Below are positions 7,698-16,012 of a DNA stretch of 64,000 nucleotides, one piece after another. The position numbers and the translations under genes were made by a program. Numbering within the stretch: position 1 is the stretch's first letter; each line of letters opens with the position of its first letter. This DNA is from Ligaoa zhengdingensis (GTDB taxonomy: Bacteria; Bacillota; Clostridia; Oscillospirales; Ruminococcaceae): positions 186,001-250,000 of the forward strand of contig NZ_JACRST010000001.1 of assembly GCF_014384885.1 (NCBI RefSeq), read 5' to 3'. The notes under the pieces were generated by a model. That model had not been told where the DNA came from. It saw only the letters and a program-made list of their open reading frames with translations, and made no database searches.

Positions 7698-8960
7698 CTA
7701 TTCCAAAGTGTCCGGCGCGCAGATGCTGCCGCGCACAGCTGACGCCGCGGCGACCGCGGGGGAGGCCAGATAAACTTCCGATTGCACATGTCCCATGCGG
7801 CCCACAAAGTTGCGGTTGGTGGTGGCCACCGTGCGCTCCCCCGCCGCCATGATGCCCATATGCCCGCCGAGGCAGGGGCCGCAGGTGGGGGTGGACACCG
7901 CGCAGCCCGCCTGAATAAAGGTCTCGAGATATCCCGCCTTCATCGCCTCCAGGTAGATCTGCTGGGTGGCCGGAATGACAATGGCACGAACCCCTTTGGC
8001 GACATGGCGGCCGTGCAGCACCTCAGCCGCAGCCGCAAGGTCGCTGATGCGCCCGTTGGTACAGGAACCGATGATCACCTGGTCGATCCTGATCCCCTGC
8101 GCTTCGCTCACCGGATGCGCATTTTCCGGCAGGTGCGGGAAAGCGACAGTCGGCTCCAGCGCGGAGAGATCAATGGTATAGGTCTTTTCATACGCCGCAT
8201 CCGGGTCGGCCTGGTACTCCTTGTATGGACGACTGACGCGGCCCTTCAGGTAGGCGCGGGTTCGGCCGTCCACGGGGAAGATGCCATTTTTTGCGCCCGC
8301 CTCGATCGCCATATTCGCGATGGTGAAGCGGTCGTCCATCGAAAGGTGCTGTATCCCATCGCCGGTGAACTCCATCGAGCGGTAAAGCGCGCCATCCACC
8401 CCGATCCTGCCGATGATGTGTAAAATCACATCCTTGCCGCTCACCCACTTTTTCGGCGCGCCGGTCAGCTCAAACCGGAGCGCGGCCGGCACCTTGAACC
8501 AACACTTGCCGGTGGCCATAGCCGCCGCCATGTCGGTGGAGCCAAAGCCGGTAGAGAACGCTCCCAGCGCTCCATAGGTACAGGTGTGGCTATCCGCCCC
8601 CACCACCAGCTCGCCCGCAGCCACCAGGCCCTGTTCGGGCAGCAGCGCGTGTTCGATGCCCATACTGCCCACATCGTAGAAGTGGGTGATTCCCTTGGCG
8701 CTGGCAAAGTCGCGGCAGCTTACGCACAGTTCCGCCGCCTTGATATCCTTGTTGGGGGTAAAGTGGTCGAGCACAATCGCAATTTTGTCGCGGTCGAACA
8801 CCTCACCGCAGCCTGCGTTTTTATACTCACGGATCGCCACCGGCGTGGTGATATCGTTGCCGAGCACCAAATCCACGCCGGCATAGACCAACTCGCCCGG
8901 TGAAACCCGCTCGAGGCCCGCCTTATCGGCCAATATTTTCTGGCTCATGGTCATTCCCAT
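7698..8960 (-). CDS. leuC: 3-isopropylmalate dehydratase large subunit
   Basis: This 420-residue protein belongs to the short (about 420 aa) LeuC/homoaconitase-type aconitase family. The three [4Fe-4S] cysteines are in GSCTNG (near residue 297) and [10 protein letters not shown] (near 357-360). The [19 protein letters not shown] segment is also characteristic. It forms the dehydratase with LeuD. The ATG at 8960 has GGGAGGA 7-8 bases upstream. It starts 24 bases after leuA. Confidence 0.95.
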   Translation of the reverse strand: MGMTMSQKILADKAGLERVSPGELVYAGVDLVLGNDITTPVAIREYKNAGCGEVFDRDKIAIVLDHFTPNKDIKAAELCVSCRDFASAKGITHFYDVGSMGIEHALLPEQGLVAAGELVVGADSHTCTYGALGAFSTGFGSTDMAAAMATGKCWFKVPAALRFELTGAPKKWVSGKDVILHIIGRIGVDGALYRSMEFTGDGIQHLSMDDRFTIANMAIEAGAKNGIFPVDGRTRAYLKGRVSRPYKEYQADPDAAYEKTYTIDLSALEPTVAFPHLPENAHPVSEAQGIRIDQVIIGSCTNGRISDLAAAAEVLHGRHVAKGVRAIVIPATQQIYLEAMKAGYLETFIQAGCAVSTPTCGPCLGGHMGIMAAGERTVATTNRNFVGRMGHVQSEVYLASPAVAAASAVRGSICAPDTLE

Positions 8961-8984
8961 GTGAGATCCTCCCTTTCTCCGCTG

Positions 8985-10664
8985 TTAAGCGTTCCTCTGC
9001 TGAATCAGCCCAGCGCGGTTGATCGCGCTGACCAGCGCGTTGACCGAGGCCGCCATGATATCGTCGTGCACGCCCGATCCCCAGCAAATTTTATTGTCTC
9101 TGCCGCAGCTGATACTGACATAGGCCACCGCACGGGAGTTGGTGCCACGTTCGAGCGCGTGCTCCTCGTAGGTGAGCAGCGAGAAGTCCAGCTTCAGGCT
9201 ATTTTTCAGCGCATTTGCCACCGCATCCAGGCGGCCGTTGCCGGTGCCGGTAAATTCATACACCTCGTCGCCGATCTTGGCGGTCACCATAACAAAGATT
9301 CCATTTTTCTGGATGAAGTGCACCTCGGTGACATCCAGCGGCTGGAAGAAGTTGACATAATAATCCTTGAAGATGTGGTGCACCTCGCTGGGAGTGAGCT
9401 CCTTGTGCTGGTGGTCAGAAATCGATTTGACGGTGTAGCCAAAGTCCTCGCGCATCTTGGCGGGCAGGCGGTAGCCGTACCGCTGCTCCAGCAGATAACC
9501 GATGCCGCCTTTGCCCGACTGGCTGTTGATGCGGATGACATCCCCCTCGTATTCCCGCCCGATGTCCTTGGGATCGATTGGCAGGTAGGGCACCGTCCAG
9601 TGGGGGCAGTCGTGCCCCTCGCGCCACTTCATCCCCTTAGCGATCGCATCCTGGTGCGAGCCGGAGAAGGCCGCAAACACCAACGCGCCCGAATAGGGCT
9701 GGCGGTCGTATACCGGCATTCGGGTGACCCGCTCGTACAGCTCGGTAATGGCGGGGATATTTTCAAAGTTGAGCTCAGGGTCCACCCCTTGCGAATAGAG
9801 ATTAAGCGCCAGGGTGATGATGTCCACATTACCGGTGCGCTCGCCGTTGCCGAACAGGGTACCCTCCACCCGCTGGGCTCCAGCAAGCATTCCCATCTCG
9901 GTGTCCGCGATGGCGCAGCCGCGGTCGTTGTGCGGATGCTGCGACAGCACCACCGCGTCGCGGTATTTGAGGTGCTTGTGCATATATTCGATCTGGCTGG
10001 CGTAGACGTGCGGCATCGAGAGGGACACCGTCACCGGCAGATTGATGATCACCTTTTTATCCGGCGCCGGTCGCCATACATCCAACACCGCGTTGCAGAT
10101 TTCCAGCGCAAATTCCATCTCGGTCCCGGTGAAGCTCTCAGGGGAATACTCGAACCGGTAAGGATCGCCAACCCGCTCAGAGTACTCCTGCAAAAGTTTC
10201 GCGCCGCTCACCGCGATCTCGATGATCTCCTCCTTAGACTTTTGGAATACCTGCTCCCGCTGCGCCACTGAGGTGGAATTATACAGGTGTACAATGGCAT
10301 TTTTTGCCCCGTCCAGCGCAGCGAATGTTTTCTCGATGATGTGCGGGCGCGACTGAGTGAGCACTTGAATGGTCACGTCGTCGGGGATCAAATCCTGTTC
10401 GATCAGGGCGCGGCAGAACTCGTATTCCGTTTCGGACGCCGCTGGAAAGCCGATTTCAATCTCCTTAAATCCAATTTTAACAAGCAGATTGAAAAAATCA
10501 AGTTTTTCTTCCAGGCTCATGGGCACAATCAGCGATTGGTTTCCGTCGCGCAGATCGACACTGCACCAGACCGGCGCTTTCTCGACATAATCCCGCCGCG
10601 TCCAGTCGATACAGGATTCGGGCGGCATAAAATAATTGCGGGTATACTTTTGATAATTTTTCAT
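8985..10664 (-). CDS. leuA: 2-isopropylmalate synthase (type 2 LeuA)
   Basis: The protein has 559 residues and condenses acetyl-CoA with 2-ketoisovalerate, the committed step to leucine. The start (YFMPPESCIDWTRRDYVEKAP) marks the long actinobacterial/yeast-like LeuA2 class. The metal-binding loop CSVDLRDGNQSL lies near residue 35, and a TIM barrel carries the HPHNDRGCA motif. The C-terminal LeuA allosteric dimer domain covers about residues 425-550, so leucine feedback inhibition is likely. Expression is controlled by the upstream T-box, whose specifier reads CTG (Leu). Confidence 0.95.
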   Translation of the reverse strand: MKNYQKYTRNYFMPPESCIDWTRRDYVEKAPVWCSVDLRDGNQSLIVPMSLEEKLDFFNLLVKIGFKEIEIGFPAASETEYEFCRALIEQDLIPDDVTIQVLTQSRPHIIEKTFAALDGAKNAIVHLYNSTSVAQREQVFQKSKEEIIEIAVSGAKLLQEYSERVGDPYRFEYSPESFTGTEMEFALEICNAVLDVWRPAPDKKVIINLPVTVSLSMPHVYASQIEYMHKHLKYRDAVVLSQHPHNDRGCAIADTEMGMLAGAQRVEGTLFGNGERTGNVDIITLALNLYSQGVDPELNFENIPAITELYERVTRMPVYDRQPYSGALVFAAFSGSHQDAIAKGMKWREGHDCPHWTVPYLPIDPKDIGREYEGDVIRINSQSGKGGIGYLLEQRYGYRLPAKMREDFGYTVKSISDHQHKELTPSEVHHIFKDYYVNFFQPLDVTEVHFIQKNGIFVMVTAKIGDEVYEFTGTGNGRLDAVANALKNSLKLDFSLLTYEEHALERGTNSRAVAYVSISCGRDNKICWGSGVHDDIMAASVNALVSAINRAGLIQQRNA

Positions 10665-10730
10665 AGTCGCTTTCCCTCCATCGTTTGCTTGTTCGCGCCG
10701 ATGTGCAGCGGCCCCAAAGGCCGGGCGGCA

Positions 10731-10778
10731 AATAAAAAAGCCCTCGTCTCTCCCCTATTGTGAAAAGAGACGAAAGCT
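10731..10778 (-). terminator. T-box terminator of leuACD
   Basis: On the minus strand, AGCTTTCGTCTC pairs with GAGACGAGGGCT (10739-10778) and is followed by TTTTTTATT. The antiterminator alternative uses the GGTACCGCGG core just upstream. Confidence 0.88.
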
Positions 10779-11031
10779 GTTCTTCTTCCGCGGTACCACT
10801 CTTGTTGGCGCATCCTTTGCGCCCGCCTTGTTCACATCGCGCGGCAGTTGTCCCGCCGTTTTAATGCTATCCCCTGTAACGGTGGGAACCTCCGTCCGCT
10901 CCTACTGGGCAGTACCGTTCGGGCGGCAGCTCCGAGGCCAGTTGTACGCGCGCCTCGCATCGTTTCACAGCAAACCAACGACTCTCTGCAGCGGGACTTG
11001 CGCGCCGTTTTCCCCATCATCGCCTTTGGCA
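10731..11031 (-). ncRNA. T-box riboswitch leader of leuACD, leucine (CTG) specifier
   Basis: On the minus strand, stem I begins near 11030 (GGCGATGATGGGG). The AGAGAG and GTTGGTTTGCTGTGAAAC distal region follows near 10965-10985. The stem returns through GCGCGC to CAACTGGCCTC, which puts the specifier CTG at 10939-10941 directly before the lower helix. The T-box core AAGAGTGGTACCGCGG lies at about 10787-10802, followed by the terminator at 10731-10778. The specifier agrees with the leucine genes downstream. The stretch 10665-10730 between terminator and leuA holds only the ribosome-binding site and a short GC-rich hairpin. Confidence 0.93.
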
Positions 11032-11048
11032 ATTTGGATGTTTCCAAT

Positions 11049-11077
11049 AATATACCTCCGATCTCCTGCTTTGTCAA
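11049..11077 (-). promoter_or_regulatory. Promoter of the leuACD T-box operon
   Basis: A perfect TTGACA (11072-11077), a 17-base spacer and TATATT (11049-11054) on the minus strand place transcription initiation just before T-box stem I. Confidence 0.85.
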
Positions 11078-11116
11078 CACCTATTTGTAAAATGGCGGTA
11101 AGCCTGAAACAGCACC

Positions 11117-11145
11117 TTGCAAAAAAGCGACATTTGCGGTACAAT
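11117..11145 (+). promoter_or_regulatory. Promoter of the chromate-transporter operon
   Basis: TTGCAA (11117-11122), a 17-base spacer and TACAAT (11140-11145) lie about 46 bases before the start codon. It is divergent from the leuA promoter, with 39 bases between the two -35 boxes. Confidence 0.6.
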
Positions 11146-11191
11146 TTTAAGGCTGGTTCGACCCATTATGAGGGGAAAGCGAGGGATTTGC

Positions 11192-11764
11192 ATGGAGACG
11201 GACGGCCTATGGCAGCGTTGCCGCACCCTGTTTCTGACTTTTTTAAAGATCGGCGCATTCACCTTCGGCGGAGGCTATGCCATGATCCCGCTCATCCAAC
11301 GCGAGACGGTGGAGACCCACCACTGGATGACCGATCAGGACATCCTGGACATGTTGGCCATCGCGGAAAGTACACCCGGCGTCATCGCAGTGAACAGCGC
11401 GACCTTTGTGGGCTACCGCGTGGCCGGTTTTTGGGGCGCGCTGTGCGCTACAGTGGGGGTTGTCCTCCCGTCGTTTCTCGTCATCCTGGTTCTCTCGATG
11501 TTTTTAGCGCAGTTCAAGGCGCTCAAGCTGGTGGAATACGCGTTTGTAGGCATTCGTTCTGGCGTGATCGTGCTGATCATCAGTGCGGTTATCAAGCTCT
11601 CCAAGCAATGCCCCCAAAACGTATTCTCGTATACAATAACCGCGGTCGCCTTTCTACTGGCAGCTTTCCTCAAGGTGGACGTTATCCTGATCATCCTGTG
11701 CGCGGCCGCCGTCGGCATCGTGTACCAATTGGCGGCCTTCAAAGGCGGTGATTCCGGCCAATGA
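11192..11764 (+). CDS. Chromate transporter family protein, N-terminal-type half
   Basis: The ATG at 11192 is preferred because GAGGG sits six bases upstream; this gives 190 residues. The CHR family pattern is clear: FLKIGAFTFGGGYAMIPLI near the start, ESTPGVIAVNSATFVGY near residue 60, and LCATVGVVLPSFLVI later, with about six membrane segments. Half-size CHR proteins occur as adjacent pairs that together equal one full-length ChrA. It overlaps the next gene by 4 bases (ATGA). The family is named for chromate efflux, but the natural substrate in anaerobes is not established and could be another oxyanion. Confidence 0.88.
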   Translation: METDGLWQRCRTLFLTFLKIGAFTFGGGYAMIPLIQRETVETHHWMTDQDILDMLAIAESTPGVIAVNSATFVGYRVAGFWGALCATVGVVLPSFLVILVLSMFLAQFKALKLVEYAFVGIRSGVIVLIISAVIKLSKQCPQNVFSYTITAVAFLLAAFLKVDVILIILCAAAVGIVYQLAAFKGGDSGQ

Positions 11765-12342
11765 TCTATCTGCACCTGTTTGTCACCTTCTTCCAGATCG
11801 GCCTGTTCACCATCGGCGGCGGTTACGCCATGATCCCGATGATTCAGGACGAGGTTGTAAAAAACGGCTGGCTCACCATGGGCGAGCTGGTGGACTTCAT
11901 CGCCGTTGGGGAGAGTACCCCCGGCCCGTTCGCCGTCAACATCGCCACCTACATCGGTTCGGTCACCGGCGGCTTTTTTGGGGCGCTCTGCGCCACAGTC
12001 GGCGTGGTGCTGCCGTCCTTCCTCATCATCCTGCTGATTGCCAAGTGGTTCACCGCCTTTGGGGACAACCGTCTGGTGCGCGGGGCGCTGACCGGTCTGC
12101 GGCCCGCAGTGGTGGGACTCATTGCAGCGGCGGCATTCTCCATCGCCTGCTCCAATCTGATTTCGCTGGAGCACGTGGCAGGCCCCGCGGATCTGCCCAA
12201 CTCGATCAATCGTATCGGGCTGCTCGTGTTTGTCCCGCTGCTGATCTTTACTCTGAAGAAAAAGCCGCACCCCATTTTATTAATTTTGATCTCCGCAGGA
12301 GCAGGCATCGCGCTATGCTGCCTGCGGGATCTTCTGATCTAA
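11761..12342 (+). CDS. Chromate transporter family protein, second half
   Basis: The protein has 193 residues and repeats the pattern of its upstream partner (FFQIGLFTIGGGYAMIPMI, GESTPGPFAVNIATYIG, LCATVGVVLPSFL). It has six or so hydrophobic segments. The start codon overlaps the stop of the first half (ATGA), which indicates translational coupling and a two-subunit transporter. The pair probably arose by tandem duplication, since the two share the family motifs at the same positions. Confidence 0.88.
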   Translation: MIYLHLFVTFFQIGLFTIGGGYAMIPMIQDEVVKNGWLTMGELVDFIAVGESTPGPFAVNIATYIGSVTGGFFGALCATVGVVLPSFLIILLIAKWFTAFGDNRLVRGALTGLRPAVVGLIAAAAFSIACSNLISLEHVAGPADLPNSINRIGLLVFVPLLIFTLKKKPHPILLILISAGAGIALCCLRDLLI

Positions 12343-12369
12343 ATTTGTTTCACAAAGGAGGAACCCGCC

Positions 12370-13011
12370 ATGACCCCGTTACAAAACCGCGCCCGCATGA
12401 TTGTGGAGCGCCTCAAGCAAGAATACCCCGACGCGGTCTGCTCTCTCGATTACATCGACCCGCTGCAGCTGCTCATTTCGGTGCGTCTGGCCGCCCAATG
12501 CACCGACGCGCGTGTCAACATGGTCACCCCCACCCTGTTCCAGCGGTTTCCCGACGCTCAGGCCTTTGCGGATGCGGATGTCACCGAAGTGGAAGAGATC
12601 ATCAAATCCTGCGGCCTTTACAAGACCAAGGCCCGCGACCTGGTGGCCCTGGGCAAAATGCTGGTGGAGCAGTACGACGGAAAGGTACCCGACAATATGG
12701 ACGACCTGCTGAAGCTGCCGGGCATCGGGCGCAAAACCGCCAACCTGGTGTTGGGCGACGTATTCGGACAGCCCGCCGTAGTCTGCGACACCCACTGCAT
12801 CCGCCTGACCAACCTGATGGGTCTCACCGTCGGGAAGGACCCCTACAAGGTGGAGATGCAGCTGCGCGATATCCTGCCAATGGAGGAGGCGAACGACTTC
12901 TGCCACCGGTTGGTGCACCATGGCCGCGCTGTGTGTGTGGCGCGCCGCCCGCAGTGCGACCAATGCTGCGTCAAGGACCTTTGCGATTACGCCTGTCAAA
13001 ATAACGCTTGA
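12370..13011 (+). CDS. nth: Endonuclease III (DNA glycosylase/AP lyase)
   Basis: The protein has 213 residues, typical for Nth, which removes oxidised pyrimidines and cuts the abasic site. The helix-hairpin-helix LPGIGRKTANLVLG (near residues 117-130) carries the catalytic Lys, and VCDTHCIRLTN near 139 carries the catalytic Asp. The C-terminal [4Fe-4S] loop has the exact spacing C-x6-C-x2-C-x5-C (from CVARRPQC to the end). It starts 27 bases after the transporter pair, behind AAAGGAGG, and its stop codon lies inside the promoter of the TPP riboswitch. Confidence 0.95.
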   Translation: MTPLQNRARMIVERLKQEYPDAVCSLDYIDPLQLLISVRLAAQCTDARVNMVTPTLFQRFPDAQAFADADVTEVEEIIKSCGLYKTKARDLVALGKMLVEQYDGKVPDNMDDLLKLPGIGRKTANLVLGDVFGQPAVVCDTHCIRLTNLMGLTVGKDPYKVEMQLRDILPMEEANDFCHRLVHHGRAVCVARRPQCDQCCVKDLCDYACQNNA

Positions 13012-13036
13012 CAAAATCCGCCATTATCTGTATACT
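13008..13036 (+). promoter_or_regulatory. Promoter of the TPP riboswitch/thiT unit
   Basis: A perfect TTGACA (13008-13013), a 17-base spacer and TATACT (13031-13036). The -35 box overlaps the stop codon of nth. Confidence 0.88.
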
Positions 13037-13052
13037 TATGGACGAAAAGAAT

Positions 13053-13162
13053 ACGGGGGCGCTGAGTACTCTCGGCTGAGATGGAAACGGGTTGACGTTT
13101 CGGTCCCTTATACCGCCAAAAGCGGTGTAGAACCTGATCCAGGTAATGCTGGCGTAGGTAGT
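13053..13162 (+). ncRNA. TPP (thiamine pyrophosphate) riboswitch
   Basis: The THI-box landmarks are present in order: GGGGGCGCTGAGT near 13055, CTCGGCTGAGAT near 13071-13082, and AACCTGATCCAGGTAATGC at 13131-13149, followed by TGGCGTAGGTA. The P3 region between them is enlarged (GGTTGACG to GCGGTGTAG). A terminator at 13182-13217 follows, so TPP binding should stop transcription before thiT. Confidence 0.96.
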
Positions 13163-13181
13163 AATTATAGTATTAATTGCT

Positions 13182-13217
13182 AAACACCATTTGGCATTCG
13201 CCGGATGGTGTTTTTCT
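13182..13217 (+). terminator. Riboswitch-controlled terminator
   Basis: AACACCAT pairs with ATGGTGTT (13183-13214) and is followed by TTTCTTG. It lies between the TPP aptamer and thiT and is the natural expression platform for transcription attenuation. Confidence 0.85.
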
Positions 13218-13287
13218 TGTGTTCTTTTTGCGCGGCCGCACAACCTGCGGCGCGGATCTCACTAAAAACACAGGAGGACAGAAGACA

Positions 13288-13863
13288 ATGCAAACCAACA
13301 GAACCAAAACCCAAATCATGGTGGAATGCGCCCTGATGATCGCCCTGGCGACTGTGCTGGGCTACATTCCGATCTTTGAAATGCCGCAGGGCGGTTCCAT
13401 CACCCTGTGCAGCATGGCGCCGATCATCCTGGCGGCACACCGCAACGGCCTCAAATGGGGCCTGTTCACAGGCTTTGTACACAGCCTGATCCAGATGCTG
13501 CTGGGATTTAAAAATGTGCTTTACTGCACAACCTTCCCGGCCATGGTCGGCTGCATTCTGCTCGACTATGTCATCGCTTTCACCGCACTCGGCCTGGCTG
13601 CGGCAGTTGAGAAGCCCTTCAAAAATAAGCTGGTCGGCATCGGCGTGGGTTCGGTCGTCGTAGGCCTGATCCGTTATCTGTGCAGCTTCCTCTCGGGCAT
13701 CCTTATCTGGGGCGGTTATGCTCCGGAAGATATGCCTGTCTGGCTGTACTCCCTCACCTACAACGGCAGCTACATGATTCCGGAAATCATCATCACCGCC
13801 GTTGCAGTGGTCCTTCTGGTGAAGCTCCTCGATGTCCGCCAGAAGAAAAAACAGGCTGCTTAA
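13288..13863 (+). CDS. thiT: Thiamine ECF transporter substrate-binding protein ThiT
   Basis: I start the gene at ATG 13288, behind CAGGAGGAC, since the longer frame runs through the riboswitch terminator. The 191-residue protein has about six membrane helices. ThiT/YuaJ landmarks are IALATVLGYIPIFEMPQGGSITLCSMAPI near the start and GLIRYLCSFLSGILIWGGYAPE near residue 130; the latter contains the aromatic thiamine-contact loop. As an S component it binds thiamine and depends on the shared EcfA/EcfA'/EcfT module, which is not in the window. The TPP riboswitch directly upstream confirms the substrate. Confidence 0.95.
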   Translation: MQTNRTKTQIMVECALMIALATVLGYIPIFEMPQGGSITLCSMAPIILAAHRNGLKWGLFTGFVHSLIQMLLGFKNVLYCTTFPAMVGCILLDYVIAFTALGLAAAVEKPFKNKLVGIGVGSVVVGLIRYLCSFLSGILIWGGYAPEDMPVWLYSLTYNGSYMIPEIIITAVAVVLLVKLLDVRQKKKQAA

Positions 13864-13886
13864 CTCACAATTTTCATATTCCCTTG

Positions 13887-13935
13887 GGAAAGGCCTTCTG
13901 GAGATCGAAACTTCAGCAGGGCCTTTCCTTTTTTG
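13887..13935 (+). terminator. Terminator after thiT
   Basis: GGAAAGGCC and GGCCTTTCC form a perfect stem (13887-13928) followed by TTTTTTG. Confidence 0.88.
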
Positions 13936-13991
13936 TTGCAATTGAGATCCTTTTCCATAGCATTTTTTACATCTTTTTTACAGACAAAAAC

Positions 13992-14020
13992 TTGTATGAA
14001 TTTTACAAATCCGGTATAAT
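13992..14020 (+). promoter_or_regulatory. Promoter of the small membrane protein gene
   Basis: TTGTAT (13992-13997), a 17-base spacer and a perfect TATAAT (14015-14020), about 38 bases before the probable TTG start at 14059. Confidence 0.75.
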
Positions 14021-14058
14021 AATAAAATAATTTGTATGACTGAAGGGTGGCTTTCCTA

Positions 14059-14514
14059 TTGAATTGGGGACAATATCTGACGCTTTTTGTGGTTGCCATG
14101 CTTCCCATTGTAGAACTGCGCGGCGCCATTCCCATCGGGGCTGGATTCGATCTTCCGTTTTGGACAAACTACGCCATTGCGGTGGCTGGCAACATCCTTC
14201 CAGTCCCTTTTTTGATTTTGTTTGCCACCAAAATTTTGAGATGGTTGACGAAATTTCGCAAGATCGGCCCCTTTTTCCAGAAGATTTTGGACAAAGGAGA
14301 AGAGAAAGCAGCCAAAATCGGCAATGTGGAACTATTGGGTCTGTTCTGTTTTGTCGCGGTTCCGTTGCCGGGCACCGGCGCTTGGACCGGCTCCCTGATC
14401 GCCGCCACCTTGAGCCTCAAATTCTGGCCGTCAGTCGCCACAATCGCGGCTGGCGTCGCCGCCAGTGGTATCATCATGGGCATCCTTTCCTATGGGCTGT
14501 TCTCCCTTTTCTAA
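14059..14514 (+). CDS. Small multidrug export-like membrane protein (COG2426 family)
   Basis: The likely start is TTG 14059, placed 8-9 bases after AAGGGTGG; the in-frame GTG at 14047 overlaps that ribosome-binding site. The protein has about 151 residues with four or so membrane segments. Landmarks are VAMLPIVELRGAIPIGAG near the N-terminus, then NILPVPFLILF, FVAVPLPGTGAWTGSL and a terminal hydrophobic segment. This is the 'small multi-drug export' (Sm_multidrug_ex) family, whose name comes from weak evidence; its real role is uncertain. It stands alone between its own promoter and a bidirectional terminator. Confidence 0.82.
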   Translation: MNWGQYLTLFVVAMLPIVELRGAIPIGAGFDLPFWTNYAIAVAGNILPVPFLILFATKILRWLTKFRKIGPFFQKILDKGEEKAAKIGNVELLGLFCFVAVPLPGTGAWTGSLIAATLSLKFWPSVATIAAGVAASGIIMGILSYGLFSLF

Positions 14515-14529
14515 AGATGAAACGTCAAA

Positions 14530-14566
14530 ACGGGCCGTCCCTATTCGGGACGGCCCGTTTTTGCGC
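14530..14566. terminator. Bidirectional terminator between the COG2426 gene and rnfB
   Basis: AAAACGGGCCGTCCC and GGGACGGCCCGTTTT form a perfect stem with a 6-base loop, ending in T-tracts on both strands. It ends both the plus-strand membrane gene and the minus-strand rnf operon. Confidence 0.92.
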
Positions 14567-14577
14567 CCTTTGTCCAA

Positions 14578-15393
14578 TCAAGTACAGACGGTGGCGGGTT
14601 GCAGCTGGTGGATGATGTGGACCGGGCAGGCCTCAGCACAGGCACCGCAGCCGGTACATTTACTCTGATCAATTTCGGCCAGGTTGTCAGTGACAGTAAC
14701 CGCCTGAACCGGGCAGGCCTTTTCACATTTTTTGCAGCCGATACATCCGGCCGAACAGACCTTGCGGGTGTGCGCGCCCTTGTCGTGGCTGGAGCAGGCG
14801 ACAAATACGGTCGCCGCCTTGGGCTCCAGCTTGATCAAATGGTTCGGACACTTCGCAACACATTTTCCGCATGCAGTGCACAGGTCGCGATCCACCACTG
14901 CAACGCCGTTGCAGATGTGCAGCGCGCCGAACTGGCAGGCGTCCACACAGTCGCCAAAACCCAGGCAGGCATGGCTGCACGCCCTTCTGCCCTGGTAAAA
15001 GATATTGCAAGCCTCGCAGGTGGGGATGCCTTCATAGTCCATAATGTAGCTGGTGCATTCAGAGGAACCGCTGCACGCCACCACAGCCGCGCGTTCGATC
15101 ATCTCGCCAGCCTCTACGCCCAAAATCGCGCTGATCTTGCGGGCGCATTCGGGGCCGCCCACCGGACACAGGGTGGTCGGGGTGGTATGATCGCTGGCCA
15201 GTTTTTTGGCGTAGTCGTCGCAACCCGCAAAACCGCAGCCGCCGCAGTTGGCGCCGGGCAGCTCAGCGCGGATCTCCTCAAAGCCCTCCACCTCGGGGAC
15301 GGACATATATTTTGCGGCGATGGCAAGGATCACCGCGCACACAAATCCGGCCAGAGCGATGATGATGACCGGCAGTGCATATGCTTCAAACAT
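14578..15393 (-). CDS. rnfB: Rnf complex subunit B, multi-cluster ferredoxin-like
   Basis: The protein has 271 residues. One N-terminal membrane segment is followed by the RnfB-specific cluster motif CGGCGFAGC with a later Cys (near residues 50-80). Ferredoxin-type Cys sets follow at about 150-170 (SHACLGFGDCVDAC), 178-190 (CTACGKCVAKCP), 220-235 (CIGCKKCEKACP) and 248-262 (CTGCGACAEACP). RnfB accepts electrons from reduced ferredoxin and passes them into the membrane complex. It is the last gene of the rnfCDGEAB operon, 22 bases after rnfA, with an AGGAG site before its ATG. Confidence 0.95.
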   Translation of the reverse strand: MFEAYALPVIIIALAGFVCAVILAIAAKYMSVPEVEGFEEIRAELPGANCGGCGFAGCDDYAKKLASDHTTPTTLCPVGGPECARKISAILGVEAGEMIERAAVVACSGSSECTSYIMDYEGIPTCEACNIFYQGRRACSHACLGFGDCVDACQFGALHICNGVAVVDRDLCTACGKCVAKCPNHLIKLEPKAATVFVACSSHDKGAHTRKVCSAGCIGCKKCEKACPVQAVTVTDNLAEIDQSKCTGCGACAEACPVHIIHQLQPATVCT

Positions 15394-15415
15394 AAGCGTC
15401 TATCTCCTAACTCTA

Positions 15416-16012
15416 TTATTTGAAAATGCCTTCCACAATGCCGGAAAATCCCATAAACGACAGGGATACGATGGCCGCGGCGGTGAGGGTAATCGGCAAG
15501 CCCTGATAACTTTCAGGGACATCGGCTGCCTCCAGGCGGCTGCGGACGCCCGCGAACAGCACCATGGCCAGCATAAAGCCGAGCCCCGCGCCCAGCGCAT
15601 TGACCAGCGACTCACCGAAACCGTAGGCCTCATCGATGTTCAGCACAGTGACGCCCAACACGGCACAGTTGGTGGTGATGAGCGGCAGATAGACGCCCAG
15701 CGCGCGGTGCAGCGCGGGGACAAACCGCTTCATAACCACCTCGACCAACTGAACCAGAGCCGCGATGATCAGAATGAACGCCACTGTCTGCATATAGCCG
15801 TAGTTGGGCAGCAGTAGGTAATGGTAGATCGGCCAGGTTGCGGCCGTAGCCATCACCATGACAAAGATGACCGCCGCGCTCATCGCCAGGGCGGAATCCA
15901 GTTTTTTGGAAACGCCGAGGAACGGACAGATGCCGAGGAATTTGGACAGGACAAAGTTATCCACCAAAATGGCGCTGAGCAAAATGGTCAGCATATTCTT
16001 TGCAAGCTCCAT
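15416..16012 (-). CDS. rnfA: Rnf complex subunit A, membrane protein
   Basis: The protein has 198 residues and six predicted membrane helices. RnfA/NqrE landmarks are NFVLSKFLGICPFLGVS near the start and LPLITTNCAVLGV in the middle; the conserved cysteines in the first and fourth helices (C29-type and C in TTNC) bind the membrane-embedded [2Fe-2S] centre in Rnf/Nqr. It abuts rnfE directly (TAAATG junction), and its ribosome-binding site (GGGGAG) lies inside the end of rnfE. Confidence 0.95.
   Translation of the reverse strand: MELAKNMLTILLSAILVDNFVLSKFLGICPFLGVSKKLDSALAMSAAVIFVMVMATAATWPIYHYLLLPNYGYMQTVAFILIIAALVQLVEVVMKRFVPALHRALGVYLPLITTNCAVLGVTVLNIDEAYGFGESLVNALGAGLGFMLAMVLFAGVRSRLEAADVPESYQGLPITLTAAAIVSLSFMGFSGIVEGIFK

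Noticed and set aside
10828..11751. 307-residue plus-strand frame over the leuA leader
   Set aside because: It covers the T-box and then runs out of frame through the chromate transporter gene; no ribosome-binding site or family features.
13177..13287. Upstream extension of thiT
   Set aside because: It would begin inside the riboswitch terminator; the start at 13288 has a strong ribosome-binding site and gives the normal ThiT length.
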